From NCBI GenBank assembly GCA_964565375.1, contig CAZMEV010000009.1:1-55645 (forward strand): a stretch of DNA of 55,645 nt, in the 5' to 3' direction. The position numbers and the translations under genes were made by a program. The stretch's first letter is position 1. Each line of letters starts with the position of its first letter. This DNA comes from SLAN01 sp964565375 (lineage in GTDB: Bacteria > Spirochaetota > Spirochaetia > DSM-27196 > SKKC01). Below, piece after piece: positions 38,119 through 47,910 of this stretch. The notes under the pieces are model-generated. The model saw only the letters and a list, made by a program, of their open reading frames with translations, was not told the DNA's origin and did no database searches.

Positions 38119-40647
38119 ATGGAAACACATGAAGAGCGGCTGAGCCGTCTCCTGTACATGCACGGGTCTGACGAGGGGTTTTATCTTCTGGCGGTCCACG
38201 CGTTCGTTGAAGCCACCCTTCGCGATCGCTTCCCGTGGGCACACGACCAGACCGGCTTTCGCGAGCTTCTCGACGCGTTTCGCGAGGATTTCAAAACCGG
38301 CGGGCATCCTTTTCTTTCGGCTTCCGCCGGTCAAAAGGAGTCCGCCTCGGGGCAAACGAGAACCCGGGGCGGCGCGACGCCGGGCAGAGCAAGACGGGCC
38401 GCGGCAGCGGAGCGGGAAAACCATCGACCTCCACAAGAGGTACAATGCCTCTCGGCATTCGCCAGGTCGCACTATCTCGCAAACAGCGTACGCCACGCGT
38501 TTGCACCGGTGGACCGGGAAGAGGTTCGCGCGGCAACAAACCGGCTCATCCAGTTCTGCAAACTGGCCGGCATCGAGGCGCCGGAAACGACTGAACAGCT
38601 CGCCGAAAGCGTTGAAAAAGTCTGGGTCGGCCGAAACACCCCGCTTGAGGACATGAAGGAACTCAGGCGTGTCGGCTTTGCACTCCTGCGCGAACAGCAG
38701 CGCAACACAGATCTGCACCGCCAGATCAGCGAACTCGAGCAGGCACGCATCGATGAACAGGAGGCGGCGGCCAGGACGGCACAACTCGAAGCCGAACTCG
38801 AAACCGAGAGAACCAAAGCAAAGCAGAAGAGTGAGCGAGTCGATGAGCTTCGCGCCAGGCTCCATGAGCAGAAGGAGGCGCAGAAAGCACTCTCCGCTCG
38901 AATCGCTGAACTCGAACCGGCGCGTGAGTACCTCGCAAACCTGACGCGGGTAACCACCTACGCGCGAACCCGCATAGATTACGAGCGTGAACTCACCCGG
39001 CTTACGCCCGAGCAGCAGACCGCGGTCGACCTTATCCGTTTCGACAACGACCACCTTGTCAAAGGCGCCGCCGGCACCGGCAAAACGCTCGTGCTGCTTA
39101 AAGCTCTCGAAAAGGCCGTGCTTGGCCGGGATGCCGCCGCCGATGCCGCTTCACAGTCCGGCTCGGGCCCCCCTCCAACCCCGACATCCGGCGCCGCTTC
39201 AGGCTCGGGCGGACATTCGCTCCGGCTCGAAGGAGACCGCCCGTCGGTCAGCCTGCTGACATACACACGCACCCTCGTGAAGTACGACCGCTACATCGCT
39301 TCACTCCTTAACCCCGATGACACCGACCGCGATATTTCGACGGCCGACCGGTTTATCGCCGAACGCCTTCACGAAGTACGCCCCGACCTCGAGATCAGCT
39401 ACGAGATAATCGGTGACCTCGCTGCACGCACAGCGCCGGCCGGCGGGCTCGAGCGCGCCGATCTTGCAAGCGAGGTCGAAGATTTTCTTTTCGGGTCGAT
39501 GGTTTCCCACAGCGAGTACGTAGACGCTGTTATCCCCCGGTATGGCCGTCGGCCGAAGCTCGGAAAGGAGGCCAGAGGCGAGGTGTGGCAGGCCGCCATC
39601 GAAATGGCCTCCCGGATGGAACGCACGGGAACCGTTTCGAAGAACTACGGCAGGCTCGTGCTCTACCGCCACCTTGCCGGAACCGACCGCGGTGTGAACC
39701 CGGGTGGTGAGCCGGGTGAGCCGGGGCCGTTTACAAAAAGGGACTTCATCTTTGTCGATGAGGTTCAGGACCTCGCCGCATGCGACCTTGCTGTCCTCAA
39801 AGCCTGCTCGAACCGCTGCATGATCATGGCCGGGGACTCGGACCAGGCCATCTATGGACCCGGGTTTTCCTTCTCCCGTTCCGACATTGATATCCGCGGA
39901 CGCACCCGGATTCTCAAAACCAATTTCCGCAACAGCATTCAAATACACTCCCTTGCCGAACACTTCAGGCGCCTCTCCGGCGTTGCCCTCGGCGGCACAG
40001 GGCAGTCGTCCGACACAGCAAGTGCCCCCCAAGCGGCTGGACGACCATCCGAGGCAGCGGCGGGCGATCCGGCCCCGCGGCATCCGGCCGGCCGCCCGGC
40101 CGGCGTTGCCTGGGACCGGGAGACCACTCCGAGCGCCTTCCGGTTCGGAACTCCACCGGAGCGCTACGTGGACGCCGATCCTGCAGCGCTTCAATCCGCG
40201 CTGGTTTCGCGGGTCCGTGTCATTACCGGTTCGCTCGGCTACGAATACGGAACGGTAGCTGTTCTCGCCGCGGACAATGAAGGTGTCAGGCAGATCAGAG
40301 CGCTACTCGAAGGCGAAGGATACAGAACTGCCGACCCACGCGAGCGGTCCTTTCAGTTTGCCGACATAAGCGCCATCCGGGTGTCCACCATGCATTCGGC
40401 GAAAGGGCTCGACTTTCCGGTCGTCATACTGTACATGCCGAACGCGCCGGTATCACCGCGCGGTTATGATAATGGAACCCGCTCCTCAATCGCGCACCAC
40501 CTCGTATATGTCTGTCTTACAAGGGCTATGGAGCACCTGACGGTCCTTATGTGCCCACCAGATGCAAATGTGGAAGCCGACCCCCGGGTGACGCTCGAGC
40601 GGGCGTTCACCGACCTCCAGGCGGATATGACAGCGGCGGGAGGGTAA
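38119..40647 (+). CDS. UvrD/Rep-like superfamily 1 helicase with N-terminal helical domain and coiled coil
   Basis: 842 residues. An N-terminal helical region (1-190) resembles DUF4145/HsdR-type end domains, followed by a coiled coil (~200-285) and an SF1 helicase core: Walker A KGAAGTGKTLVLL (~316-323), Walker B FVDEVQDLA (~546-552), GDSDQAIYG, STMHSAKGLDFPVVIL and YVCLTRAMEHLTVL. Three low-complexity inserts interrupt it: ~residues 72-115, ~338-372 just after Walker A, and ~630-670. The isolated gene has GGGAGAG before ATG 38119. A role in repair or in handling damaged or foreign DNA is plausible; no nuclease domain is visible. Confidence 0.85.
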   Translation: METHEERLSRLLYMHGSDEGFYLLAVHAFVEATLRDRFPWAHDQTGFRELLDAFREDFKTGGHPFLSASAGQKESASGQTRTRGGATPGRARRAAAAERENHRPPQEVQCLSAFARSHYLANSVRHAFAPVDREEVRAATNRLIQFCKLAGIEAPETTEQLAESVEKVWVGRNTPLEDMKELRRVGFALLREQQRNTDLHRQISELEQARIDEQEAAARTAQLEAELETERTKAKQKSERVDELRARLHEQKEAQKALSARIAELEPAREYLANLTRVTTYARTRIDYERELTRLTPEQQTAVDLIRFDNDHLVKGAAGTGKTLVLLKALEKAVLGRDAAADAASQSGSGPPPTPTSGAASGSGGHSLRLEGDRPSVSLLTYTRTLVKYDRYIASLLNPDDTDRDISTADRFIAERLHEVRPDLEISYEIIGDLAARTAPAGGLERADLASEVEDFLFGSMVSHSEYVDAVIPRYGRRPKLGKEARGEVWQAAIEMASRMERTGTVSKNYGRLVLYRHLAGTDRGVNPGGEPGEPGPFTKRDFIFVDEVQDLAACDLAVLKACSNRCMIMAGDSDQAIYGPGFSFSRSDIDIRGRTRILKTNFRNSIQIHSLAEHFRRLSGVALGGTGQSSDTASAPQAAGRPSEAAAGDPAPRHPAGRPAGVAWDRETTPSAFRFGTPPERYVDADPAALQSALVSRVRVITGSLGYEYGTVAVLAADNEGVRQIRALLEGEGYRTADPRERSFQFADISAIRVSTMHSAKGLDFPVVILYMPNAPVSPRGYDNGTRSSIAHHLVYVCLTRAMEHLTVLMCPPDANVEADPRVTLERAFTDLQADMTAAGG

Positions 40648-40797
40648 ATTACGCCTGGGTGAGGGACCCAGCTGCGGGGCAGTCCCGGGCAAGTGCCGAA
40701 CGCAGGTGCGCGGCAGCGCCGGACAGATGCCGCCCCCCGCTGCCTCGCCCCGAAAGGACATTGCCGCACCGGTTGGCAGTCGTGATAGAGTAGCGGC

Positions 40798-41427
40798 ATG
40801 CGTACGAAGCTTACTCGAATCGCAGTGATGGTATTCTCCCTTACCCTGCTGCTTGCAGGGCCGGCAGCCGCCGATGGTGATGAGGCGTACTTTGAGATCG
40901 CAAACACGGTTCTCGACGGTGAACCGCCTGTCGAGGCCTTCCAGGAACTTCGAGAGGCGTATACACAGACGAGCTGGTATAACCCTGCGCCGGATATAAC
41001 CTGGCTCGAGGAGCTGGATGCGGCCATCGACGAGGGTGATATGAACGAGGCCAATGAGTTCATAAACGCGAACTACTTCTACTTCATGCCGATTATGGAT
41101 TTTCACCTCTCAGCCATGGCGACCTATCGTGAACTGGATGATGAAGCCACGCGGGAATGGCATGACTGGTTTTTCAGCCGGCTGGTTGACAGCGTGTTCG
41201 AAAGCGGCGACGGCGAAAGTCCGGAGACTGCCTACAAAACAATCTACGAGCGCGAGCAGATGATTATTCTGGAAATTCTCGGACTGGAAATCGACGATCG
41301 TCGCGAGGAGCGTCACAACGACAGTCTCTACTACGTGTATGACACAACGGATCCGGAGGGCGGCAATCGGGAGATTTACTTCGACTTCACGGCAGCCGAC
41401 GACTGGAGGGAGCGCACCGGTCAGTAG
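40798..41427 (+). CDS. Secreted protein of DUF4919-like type
   Basis: 209 residues. A signal peptide (VMVFSLTLLLAGPAAADGDE) is followed by a helical acidic protein. FQELREAYTQTSWYNP and YYVYDTTDPEGGNREIYFDF fit what I recall of DUF4919, a family of unknown function; the match is tentative. It stands alone between the helicase and the MarR gene. Confidence 0.65.
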   Translation: MRTKLTRIAVMVFSLTLLLAGPAAADGDEAYFEIANTVLDGEPPVEAFQELREAYTQTSWYNPAPDITWLEELDAAIDEGDMNEANEFINANYFYFMPIMDFHLSAMATYRELDDEATREWHDWFFSRLVDSVFESGDGESPETAYKTIYEREQMIILEILGLEIDDRREERHNDSLYYVYDTTDPEGGNREIYFDFTAADDWRERTGQ

Positions 41428-41445
41428 CCTGAACTCTGCAGCACC

Positions 41446-41919
41446 CTACAGTCCCATGTCCGAGCTGTCGATGAGCGAAGCAAGCCGGTCGAGTGAGTGG
41501 ACTATCTGATCCTTTTCTTCTTCCGGAAGCGACTCGAAGCGGTCGATGAAGGTTCTGTTGAGAGGCGGGGGTGCATCCTTGAGAACTTCAATACCACGGT
41601 CAGTAATTTCGACCATAACCTGACGCCGGTCACGGTCGCTTCGTACGCGGCGAACGAGCTGTTCCCGTTCAAGCCTGTCTACAATACCGGTAGTCGTGGA
41701 ATTGTTCAGCGCGAGAATTCTCGTGAGGTGGCTGAAGGTGATCGGTCCATGTTCATGGATCTCCCGAAGGCAGATTATCTGCGGGAGAGTGAGCTTGAAG
41801 CTCTCCTGGAGAAATTTCGAGTGTTTGTTGACCGCATGTGCGATTTTCCGGAGACGCTTTGTGATGTGGATGTATATCGGATCTACCAGCGAACGTTCCG
41901 GTTGTGTAAGATGTGTCAT
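41446..41919 (-). CDS. MarR-family transcriptional regulator
   Basis: 157 residues. The winged helix is clear: LTLPQIICLREIHEHGPITFSHLTRILALNNSTTTGIVDRLEREQLVRRVRSDRDRRQVMVEITDRG, bounded by dimerisation helices. It is divergent from the adenosine kinase-ahcY-metF operon, with a 225-base shared upstream region, so that operon or its own gene are the likely targets. Ligand unknown. Confidence 0.92.
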   Translation of the reverse strand: MTHLTQPERSLVDPIYIHITKRLRKIAHAVNKHSKFLQESFKLTLPQIICLREIHEHGPITFSHLTRILALNNSTTTGIVDRLEREQLVRRVRSDRDRRQVMVEITDRGIEVLKDAPPPLNRTFIDRFESLPEEEKDQIVHSLDRLASLIDSSDMGL

Positions 41920-42067
41920 TCAAACCCCTTAAAGTATTACTCTATTACCTATCCGGTTGCCCCGTCAGTGTCAACATTCCAAGCCTGTTTTGTCGGACTC
42001 TTAAACCGATACCTGACAAAAATATACAAAATCACTATCTTTCTGTCATGGTACCGGTCGTTTCTGG

Positions 42068-42125
42068 TATATTCCGGTGGCCGCACAACCAGTTGAGCTG
42101 GTGAACCTCCCGATACCGGTTCACC
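42068..42125 (+). promoter_or_regulatory. Extended -10 promoter and leader hairpin before adenosine kinase
   Basis: TGGTATATT (TATATT at 42068-42073) is an extended -10 box. Downstream, GGTGAACC (42100-42107) and GGTTCACC (42118-42125) form a perfect eight-pair stem 19 bases before the start codon. It could restrain translation or bind a regulator as DNA (GGTGAACC-N10-GGTTCACC is a dyad). I see none of the known SAM or SAH riboswitch consensus elements. Confidence 0.45.
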
Positions 42126-42144
42126 TGCAGGATCGAACAAACCA

Positions 42145-43167
42145 ATGACCAATCCAGTGGTATATGGAATCGGAAACCCTCTTGTCGATGTGTCGGTTTC
42201 CGTAAACGACAGCGATATCGAGGCCCTCGACTTTGCAAAGGGCACCATGAATCTCATTGATACCGATAAACGCCGCCGTATTCTCGAACACATCGGGGAC
42301 AAGCCGGTAACCTACGGCTGCGGCGGTTCTGCCCCCAACACCATGATAGCACTTTCCTCGCTGGGAATATCCACCGCTCTCAGCGGCTCAATCGCCGACG
42401 ACAGGCTGGGCTCAATATATCACGAGCGGCTTGCCGAAACCGGCGTCAGGGACTGCATGGCGGTAAAGGGAGAGGAGACGGGAACAAGCATTATACTCGT
42501 TACTCCCGATGGTGAGCGCACTATGTGCACCTTTCTCGGGGCCTGTATGAGTTTCTCCAAGGCTGATGTTTTCCCCGAGGTCGCCGCCTCGGCCCGGTGG
42601 TTGCATTTCACCGGCTACATGTTCGACACGGCGAACCAGCAGGAAGCAGTTGAATACGCGATAGAGAGCATCAAGGCCACAGACGGGCGCGTCTCGTTCG
42701 ACTGCGCCGACCCATTCGCCGTCGAGCGCCATCGCGAGCACATGGTATCGCTCATTCCGCGGGAGGTGGATCTCCTGTTTGCCAATCAGACGGAAGCGGA
42801 AACCTTGACAGGGATTTCCGACCCGGAGGAGGCTGCAGGTGTGCTCGCCGAGCAGGCGAACATCGTTGCCGTGAAAGACGGTAAGAACGGCTCCTGTGTT
42901 GCACACAGAAGCGGGGACGAGGGGAGAATTCGGGTAATTCCGATTGCCGCCTACCCTGCGAACCTTGTAGATTCCAACGGAGCCGGAGACACATACGCTG
43001 CGGCCTTTCTCTCGACTCTGATTCAGCACGACGATATCGCACGGGCGGGGGATTTTGCATCGTACCTGTCGGCAAAGATCGTCGAGCGTAACGGGGCGCA
43101 GTTCTCCTACGGGGAACCCCGTGAACTGCTCGGTGAATATCTTCAACAGAAGGAGCTACGTGAATAG
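42145..43167 (+). CDS. Adenosine kinase, PfkB family
   Basis: 340 residues. Ribokinase-fold: GIGNPLVDVSV at the N-terminus, GGSAPNTMIALSSLG substrate loop, and the catalytic/anion-hole motif DSNGAGDTYAAAFL. Layout matches adenosine kinases of the PfkB group. It would remove the adenosine made by the next enzyme, AhcY, pulling S-adenosylhomocysteine hydrolysis forward. Three bases separate it from ahcY. Confidence 0.88.
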   Translation: MTNPVVYGIGNPLVDVSVSVNDSDIEALDFAKGTMNLIDTDKRRRILEHIGDKPVTYGCGGSAPNTMIALSSLGISTALSGSIADDRLGSIYHERLAETGVRDCMAVKGEETGTSIILVTPDGERTMCTFLGACMSFSKADVFPEVAASARWLHFTGYMFDTANQQEAVEYAIESIKATDGRVSFDCADPFAVERHREHMVSLIPREVDLLFANQTEAETLTGISDPEEAAGVLAEQANIVAVKDGKNGSCVAHRSGDEGRIRVIPIAAYPANLVDSNGAGDTYAAAFLSTLIQHDDIARAGDFASYLSAKIVERNGAQFSYGEPRELLGEYLQQKELRE

Positions 43168-43170
43168 CAT

Positions 43171-44628
43171 ATGAGTACAGTACAGACACGCCAGGAACTG
43201 AAATACAAGGTAAGAGATATTTCGCTCGCCGATTACGGTCGAAGGGAAATCGAAATCGCCGAGCGGGAAATGCCCGGTCTCATGGCCACGCGCCGCAAAT
43301 ACGGTGAGAGCAAACCGCTTTCCGGCGCACGCATTACCGGAAGCCTGCACATGACCGTGCAGACGGCCGTTCTCATCGAAACCCTTGTCGAACTCGGTGC
43401 GGACGTGCGGTGGGCGAGCTGCAACATCTTCTCCACCCAGGATCACGCTGCGGCAGCCGTGGCCGTCGGCCGTCCGGAAACCGGGGGAACCCCCGAGTCA
43501 CCGAAGGGAGTACCGGTGTTCGCGTGGAAAGGAGAAACGCTCGAGGAGTACTGGTGGGCGACCAAGCAGGCGCTTACCTGGCCGGATGGAAGTGGCCCCC
43601 AGATTATTGTCGACGACGGTGGCGATGCAACGCTGCTCGTGCACCGGGGCCACGCTGCCGAGAAAGACGCCTCGATCCTCGACGAACCGACCGACAATAA
43701 AGAACTGCAGTGTGTAAACCAGGTTCTCAAGGAAAGCCTCGAGACTGACCCGCAGTTCTTCACCCGAACAGTAGCCGGCCTGCGCGGTGTATCCGAAGAA
43801 ACCACCACCGGAGTACACCGCCTCTATCACATGCAGGAATCCGGCGAGTTGCTGTTTCCCGCCATTAACGTCAACGACAGCGTGACCAAAAGCAAGTTCG
43901 ACAATGTGTACGGCTGCCGCGAAAGCCTTATCGACGGCATTAAGCGAGCGACCGACGTCATGATCGCGGGAAAGACTGCCATGGTCTGCGGCTTCGGAGA
44001 CGTGGGGAAAGGTTCAGCCGAGGCGCTTGAGTCGCTTAAGGCCCGGGTTCTCGTCAGTGAGATCGATCCGATCTGCGCCCTTCAGGCATCAATGGCCGGA
44101 TACACGGTTACCACCGTAGAGGACGCCCTTCCAGAGGCCGATATCTACGTTACGGCAACCGGCAACCGCGATGTCATTACCGCCGAACACATGGCCAACA
44201 TGAAGGACCAGGCAATCGTCTGCAACATTGGCCACTTCGATAATGAAATACAGGTCGACAAGCTCGACAATATGGCCGGTGTGACCCGCGAAACCATTAA
44301 GCCGCAGGTGGACAAATACACCTTCCCTGACGGACACAGCATTTTCCTGCTGGCCGAAGGCCGCCTGGTGAACCTCGGCTGTGCAACCGGGCACCCGAGC
44401 TTCGTCATGTCCAACTCGTTCACCAACCAGACGCTCGCCCAGATCGAACTCTGGCAGAACGATCACGAGACAGGGGTATACACCCTGCCGCAGCATCTCG
44501 ACGAAGAAGTTGCGCGACTGCATCTCGAGCATGTCGGGGCGAAGCTGACCGAGCTGAACGAGGAGCAGGCAGAGTATATCGGAGTGCCGAAGCACGGGCC
44601 GTTCAAGTCGGTGACCTACCGGTACTGA
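43171..44628 (+). CDS. ahcY: Adenosylhomocysteinase
   Basis: 485 residues, the length of bacterial SAHases with the extra loop. It converts S-adenosylhomocysteine to homocysteine and adenosine with bound NAD+. Visible: ARITGSLHMTVQTAVLIETL, the substrate-binding NDSVTKSKFDN, the NAD site MVCGFGDVGKGSAEAL, and the C-terminal LPQHLDEEVARLHLEHVGAKL ending KHGPFKSVTYRY. Confidence 0.97.
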   Translation: MSTVQTRQELKYKVRDISLADYGRREIEIAEREMPGLMATRRKYGESKPLSGARITGSLHMTVQTAVLIETLVELGADVRWASCNIFSTQDHAAAAVAVGRPETGGTPESPKGVPVFAWKGETLEEYWWATKQALTWPDGSGPQIIVDDGGDATLLVHRGHAAEKDASILDEPTDNKELQCVNQVLKESLETDPQFFTRTVAGLRGVSEETTTGVHRLYHMQESGELLFPAINVNDSVTKSKFDNVYGCRESLIDGIKRATDVMIAGKTAMVCGFGDVGKGSAEALESLKARVLVSEIDPICALQASMAGYTVTTVEDALPEADIYVTATGNRDVITAEHMANMKDQAIVCNIGHFDNEIQVDKLDNMAGVTRETIKPQVDKYTFPDGHSIFLLAEGRLVNLGCATGHPSFVMSNSFTNQTLAQIELWQNDHETGVYTLPQHLDEEVARLHLEHVGAKLTELNEEQAEYIGVPKHGPFKSVTYRY

Positions 44629-44635
44629 CCCGCTC

Positions 44636-45538
44636 ATGCATATACGTGACATTTATGGCCAGGGGCGGACCGCATTCAGTTTCGAGTTTTTTCCGCCCAA
44701 GAGTCGAAAAGCAAGCGAACGACTCAGCGAAACAATCGTCGAACTCGAACAGCTCGGCCCGGATGCCGTGAGTGTAACATACGGTGCAGGCGGCTCGACG
44801 CGCGAACTTACGCACGAGCTTGTCCTGCACCTGCTCAAGACGACCACGCTCACCGTGGTCTGCCATCTGACCACGGTTGGTACCACCAAAGAGGATACCG
44901 CGCGAATACTCGATACCTATGTTGAAAGCGGGGTCGAAAATATCATGGCGCTGCGCGGTGATCCGCCGGGAGGCAGTCCGCTCGCGTTCGAGCCAACCCC
45001 GGGCGGATTTCGCTACGCTGCCGAACTCGTGGAGTTCATCAAAAAGCGCTACCCTCACCTCGGCATAGGCGTTGCAGGCTTTCCGGAGGGACACCCGGCA
45101 ACGCCGAACCGCCTTCGGGAAATCGAATATCTGAAGGCCAAGGTGGACGCCGGGGCGGATTATGTGTGCACACAGCTTTTTTTCGATAATCGCGACTTCT
45201 ACGACTGGCGCGAACGCTGCCGCTACGCAGGCATCACCGTGCCGCTTGTGGCAGGAATAATGCCTGTGACCTCACGCAAAGGTCTCGAGAAAATGGCCGA
45301 ACTGGCCGCAGGCAGCCGCTTTCCCGCCCCTCTGCTCAAGGCGATCGACCGGGCGGAAGCCGACGAATACGTGGAAAACGTCGGGGTCCACTGGGCAACA
45401 CAGCAGGTACGCGACCTCATAGACAACGATGTCGACGGCATCCACTTCTACACCCTGAACAAATCCCGGGCCACCCGCCGCATTTACGAATCGCTCGGTG
45501 TCACAAGCGGAGAAGCGCTCAAGCGCACTACCCGCTGA
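44636..45538 (+). CDS. metF: Methylenetetrahydrofolate reductase
   Basis: 300 residues, flavin-dependent TIM barrel. FSFEFFPPKS, SVTYGAGGSTRELT, NIMALRGDPPGG, DAGADYVCTQLFFDN and AGIMPVTSRKGLEKMAELAAG are all MetF hallmarks. It supplies 5-methyl-THF to remethylate the homocysteine released by AhcY. It starts seven bases after ahcY. Its stop codon abuts the stop of the convergent GH3 gene with no spacer. Confidence 0.95.
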   Translation: MHIRDIYGQGRTAFSFEFFPPKSRKASERLSETIVELEQLGPDAVSVTYGAGGSTRELTHELVLHLLKTTTLTVVCHLTTVGTTKEDTARILDTYVESGVENIMALRGDPPGGSPLAFEPTPGGFRYAAELVEFIKKRYPHLGIGVAGFPEGHPATPNRLREIEYLKAKVDAGADYVCTQLFFDNRDFYDWRERCRYAGITVPLVAGIMPVTSRKGLEKMAELAAGSRFPAPLLKAIDRAEADEYVENVGVHWATQQVRDLIDNDVDGIHFYTLNKSRATRRIYESLGVTSGEALKRTTR

Positions 45539-47875
45539 CTACCGGCGGGCGCCCGAGACACGCGAGAGCATCTGCTCGACGACCGCTTCCCCGATGCGCC
45601 CGCCTGTAAGCTGTGGTACTTTCTTAAGGGGAATATTCAGAAACATTTCGCGCTCGGCTTTGCTTCCGCCGGAGAGCGTATCGATCAGCGATGTTCCTAT
45701 CGCTTCCTCGAATGCCGCCCGGCCGGCCTCATCCGAGAGCCAGTCACGCATCGGGTTCCACTCGGTCAGCGGCAGCTCCGGAGCCGACTCGGACTCGACA
45801 TGAATGCTCGCTGTCGAGCGGATATCCGCACTCGTTGCGCCGAGCTGCAGGGTATACACTCCGCTTTCAACAAGCCACCGCGAGAAGGCGGGGTCATAAC
45901 AGGCAAAGTCGTCGCGTCTCAACTGAAACTCCGCCATGCCGCGTTCACCGGCTTTCAGCCGCAGTTTCGTGAAACCGCGCAATGCCCGCACGGGTCTGCG
46001 AAGCCGGGAAGCCGGCGGCGCGACATACAGCTGCACCACCTCTGCGCCGGCGCGCGCACCGACGTTTGTAACCGGTACGCGAACGGTGAGCGTATCGCCT
46101 TCGCGAATAGTCCCGGCCTCACGTTCATCCCCGGAGGCAGCATCGACCTTAAGATCCGATTCCTCGTACTCGAACTGCGTATACGAAATGCCGTGCCCGA
46201 AGGGATAGCGCGGCGCGATCCCGGTCTGATCGTGAAACCGGTACCCGACAAACAGTCCTTCCCCGTAGCGAACTTCGCCGTTCTCACCGGGATAGTTAAG
46301 GTGAACCGCCGTGTGCTCGAGCGATTTCGGCAGTGTCTCGGTCAGCCGTCCGGAGGGATTAACCGTTCCGGTGATCACGTCCACGAGAGCGGCTCCCGAC
46401 GCCTGTCCGGCCAGTCCGGTAAGCACAACCGCGGGGGCGGAATCTATCCACTGCTCAACCGACACAACGGAACCCGCCACGATCGCAACGGCTGTATTCG
46501 GCTGCCGCTCGCATACCGCCTGAATGAGATCAACCTGGCCTTCAGGAAGTCTCAGATGTTCACGGTCAAAGCCTTCGCTTTCCGCCGCATCCGGTAATCC
46601 GACAACCAGGAGCGCAGCATCCGCGTCGCCTGCCGCGCGGGCCGCGCCGTCGATGTGCCAGGCATCCGCTACGCCCTCTTCATCGTAACCGGGAACGAAC
46701 TCCACCGACGCAAAGGCGCCTTCCGCCTGCCCGGGAGACCGATCGACCTGTGAAACACCAAGCACCGAACAGACACTGTCCACGCGCGCAGCATTTACCT
46801 TTGAACTTCCCCCGCCCTGGAAGCGAGGCGTCTCGGCAAACCGTCCTATAACCGCCAGGCGGTCGATTCGCCCCGGTTCAAAGGGAAGCACCTCGCCCTC
46901 GTTCTTGAGTAACACAATGCTTTCGGCCGCGGCGGTACGGGCAAGTGCATGATGCCGCTCAACAGCATCCGCACTCGGCTGCGCGGCACGGTTCACCGTG
47001 TCTATTCCTGACTCCTGCGCGCGGGCGACAAGCCGGAGAACTTTCCGCACCCGTGCATCGAGAACCGACTCTTCGAGCAGCCCATCACGTACCGCGTTCA
47101 CCAGGCGCTCGTCGTTCATATCCGACGGGCCGGGCATTTCCAGATCAAGTCCGGCGCGCACTGCCGCAACGCGGTCATTTACCGCCGTCCAGTCGGATAC
47201 AACGAGGCCCCGATAGCCCCATTCGTCGTTGAGAATTGTCTGGAGCAGGTAGGGGTGTTCGCAGGCAAACGCACCGTTAACGCGGTTATACGCGCCCATA
47301 ATGGCCCACGGGTCGACCTGGTCGATAGCGCGTTTGAAGCCGGCGAGATACAGCTCACGGAGCGGACGTTCATCCACCTGAACATTCAGGGTCATGCGCT
47401 CGAACTCGGTGTTGTTGCACACGAAGTGTTTCAGTGTGGCGCCGACTCCCCGACGCTGAAGGCCTCCTGCGAGGGCTGCCGCCATATCGCCGGAAAGGAC
47501 GGGATCTTCCGAGTAGTACTCGAAATTACGCCCGCACAGGGGAGTACGCTTTATGTTCATTCCGGGGCCGAGAACGAGATTGTATCCAAGTTCCCGCGCC
47601 TCTTCGGCGATCGCCTCCCCAACTTGCCCGACAAGCTCCCGGTCCCACGAGGAGCCGAGACAGCCGGCGGTGGGAAAACAGGTTGCAGGCTTGGACTCGC
47701 GCAGGTCTGCAACCCCCTCCTCCTTCATAGCCCGCATTCCGTGGGGACCGTCGCTCATGGTTACCGCCGGAATACCGAGGCGCTCGATGCCGGGCGTCGA
47801 CCATGGCCCGGACCCAGAGCACAGCGCGGCCTTCTCTTCCAACGTCAGTTCGGACAGGAGGTTGTCGATGTTCAT
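45539..47875 (-). CDS. Glycoside hydrolase family 3 (beta-glucosidase-like)
   Basis: 778 residues from ATG 47875; an upstream TTG at 47914 would overlap the PP2C stop. GH3 N-domain: SDGPHGMR, PTAGCLGSSWD, KHFVCNNTEFERM, and the nucleophile aspartate in GLVVSDWTAVNDR. The second GH3 domain and a C-terminal fibronectin-III-like domain (VTNVGARAGAEVVQLYVAPP) follow. No signal peptide, so cytoplasmic cleavage of imported beta-glucosides or other oligosaccharides is likely. Confidence 0.93.
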   Translation of the reverse strand: MNIDNLLSELTLEEKAALCSGSGPWSTPGIERLGIPAVTMSDGPHGMRAMKEEGVADLRESKPATCFPTAGCLGSSWDRELVGQVGEAIAEEARELGYNLVLGPGMNIKRTPLCGRNFEYYSEDPVLSGDMAAALAGGLQRRGVGATLKHFVCNNTEFERMTLNVQVDERPLRELYLAGFKRAIDQVDPWAIMGAYNRVNGAFACEHPYLLQTILNDEWGYRGLVVSDWTAVNDRVAAVRAGLDLEMPGPSDMNDERLVNAVRDGLLEESVLDARVRKVLRLVARAQESGIDTVNRAAQPSADAVERHHALARTAAAESIVLLKNEGEVLPFEPGRIDRLAVIGRFAETPRFQGGGSSKVNAARVDSVCSVLGVSQVDRSPGQAEGAFASVEFVPGYDEEGVADAWHIDGAARAAGDADAALLVVGLPDAAESEGFDREHLRLPEGQVDLIQAVCERQPNTAVAIVAGSVVSVEQWIDSAPAVVLTGLAGQASGAALVDVITGTVNPSGRLTETLPKSLEHTAVHLNYPGENGEVRYGEGLFVGYRFHDQTGIAPRYPFGHGISYTQFEYEESDLKVDAASGDEREAGTIREGDTLTVRVPVTNVGARAGAEVVQLYVAPPASRLRRPVRALRGFTKLRLKAGERGMAEFQLRRDDFACYDPAFSRWLVESGVYTLQLGATSADIRSTASIHVESESAPELPLTEWNPMRDWLSDEAGRAAFEEAIGTSLIDTLSGGSKAEREMFLNIPLKKVPQLTGGRIGEAVVEQMLSRVSGARR

Positions 47876-47910
47876 AGCAGATACGACTCTATGCCCGCCC
47901 GGGCCGGGCG

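Noticed and set aside
37522..39054. Long minus-strand open frame across the YeeE half 2 and helicase start
   Set aside because: Crosses two well-supported plus-strand genes and has no family motifs; an artefact of high GC at third positions.
41920..42144. SAM or SAH riboswitch before the methyl-cycle operon
   Set aside because: None of the conserved core sequences of these riboswitch classes could be found; only a short dyad is present.
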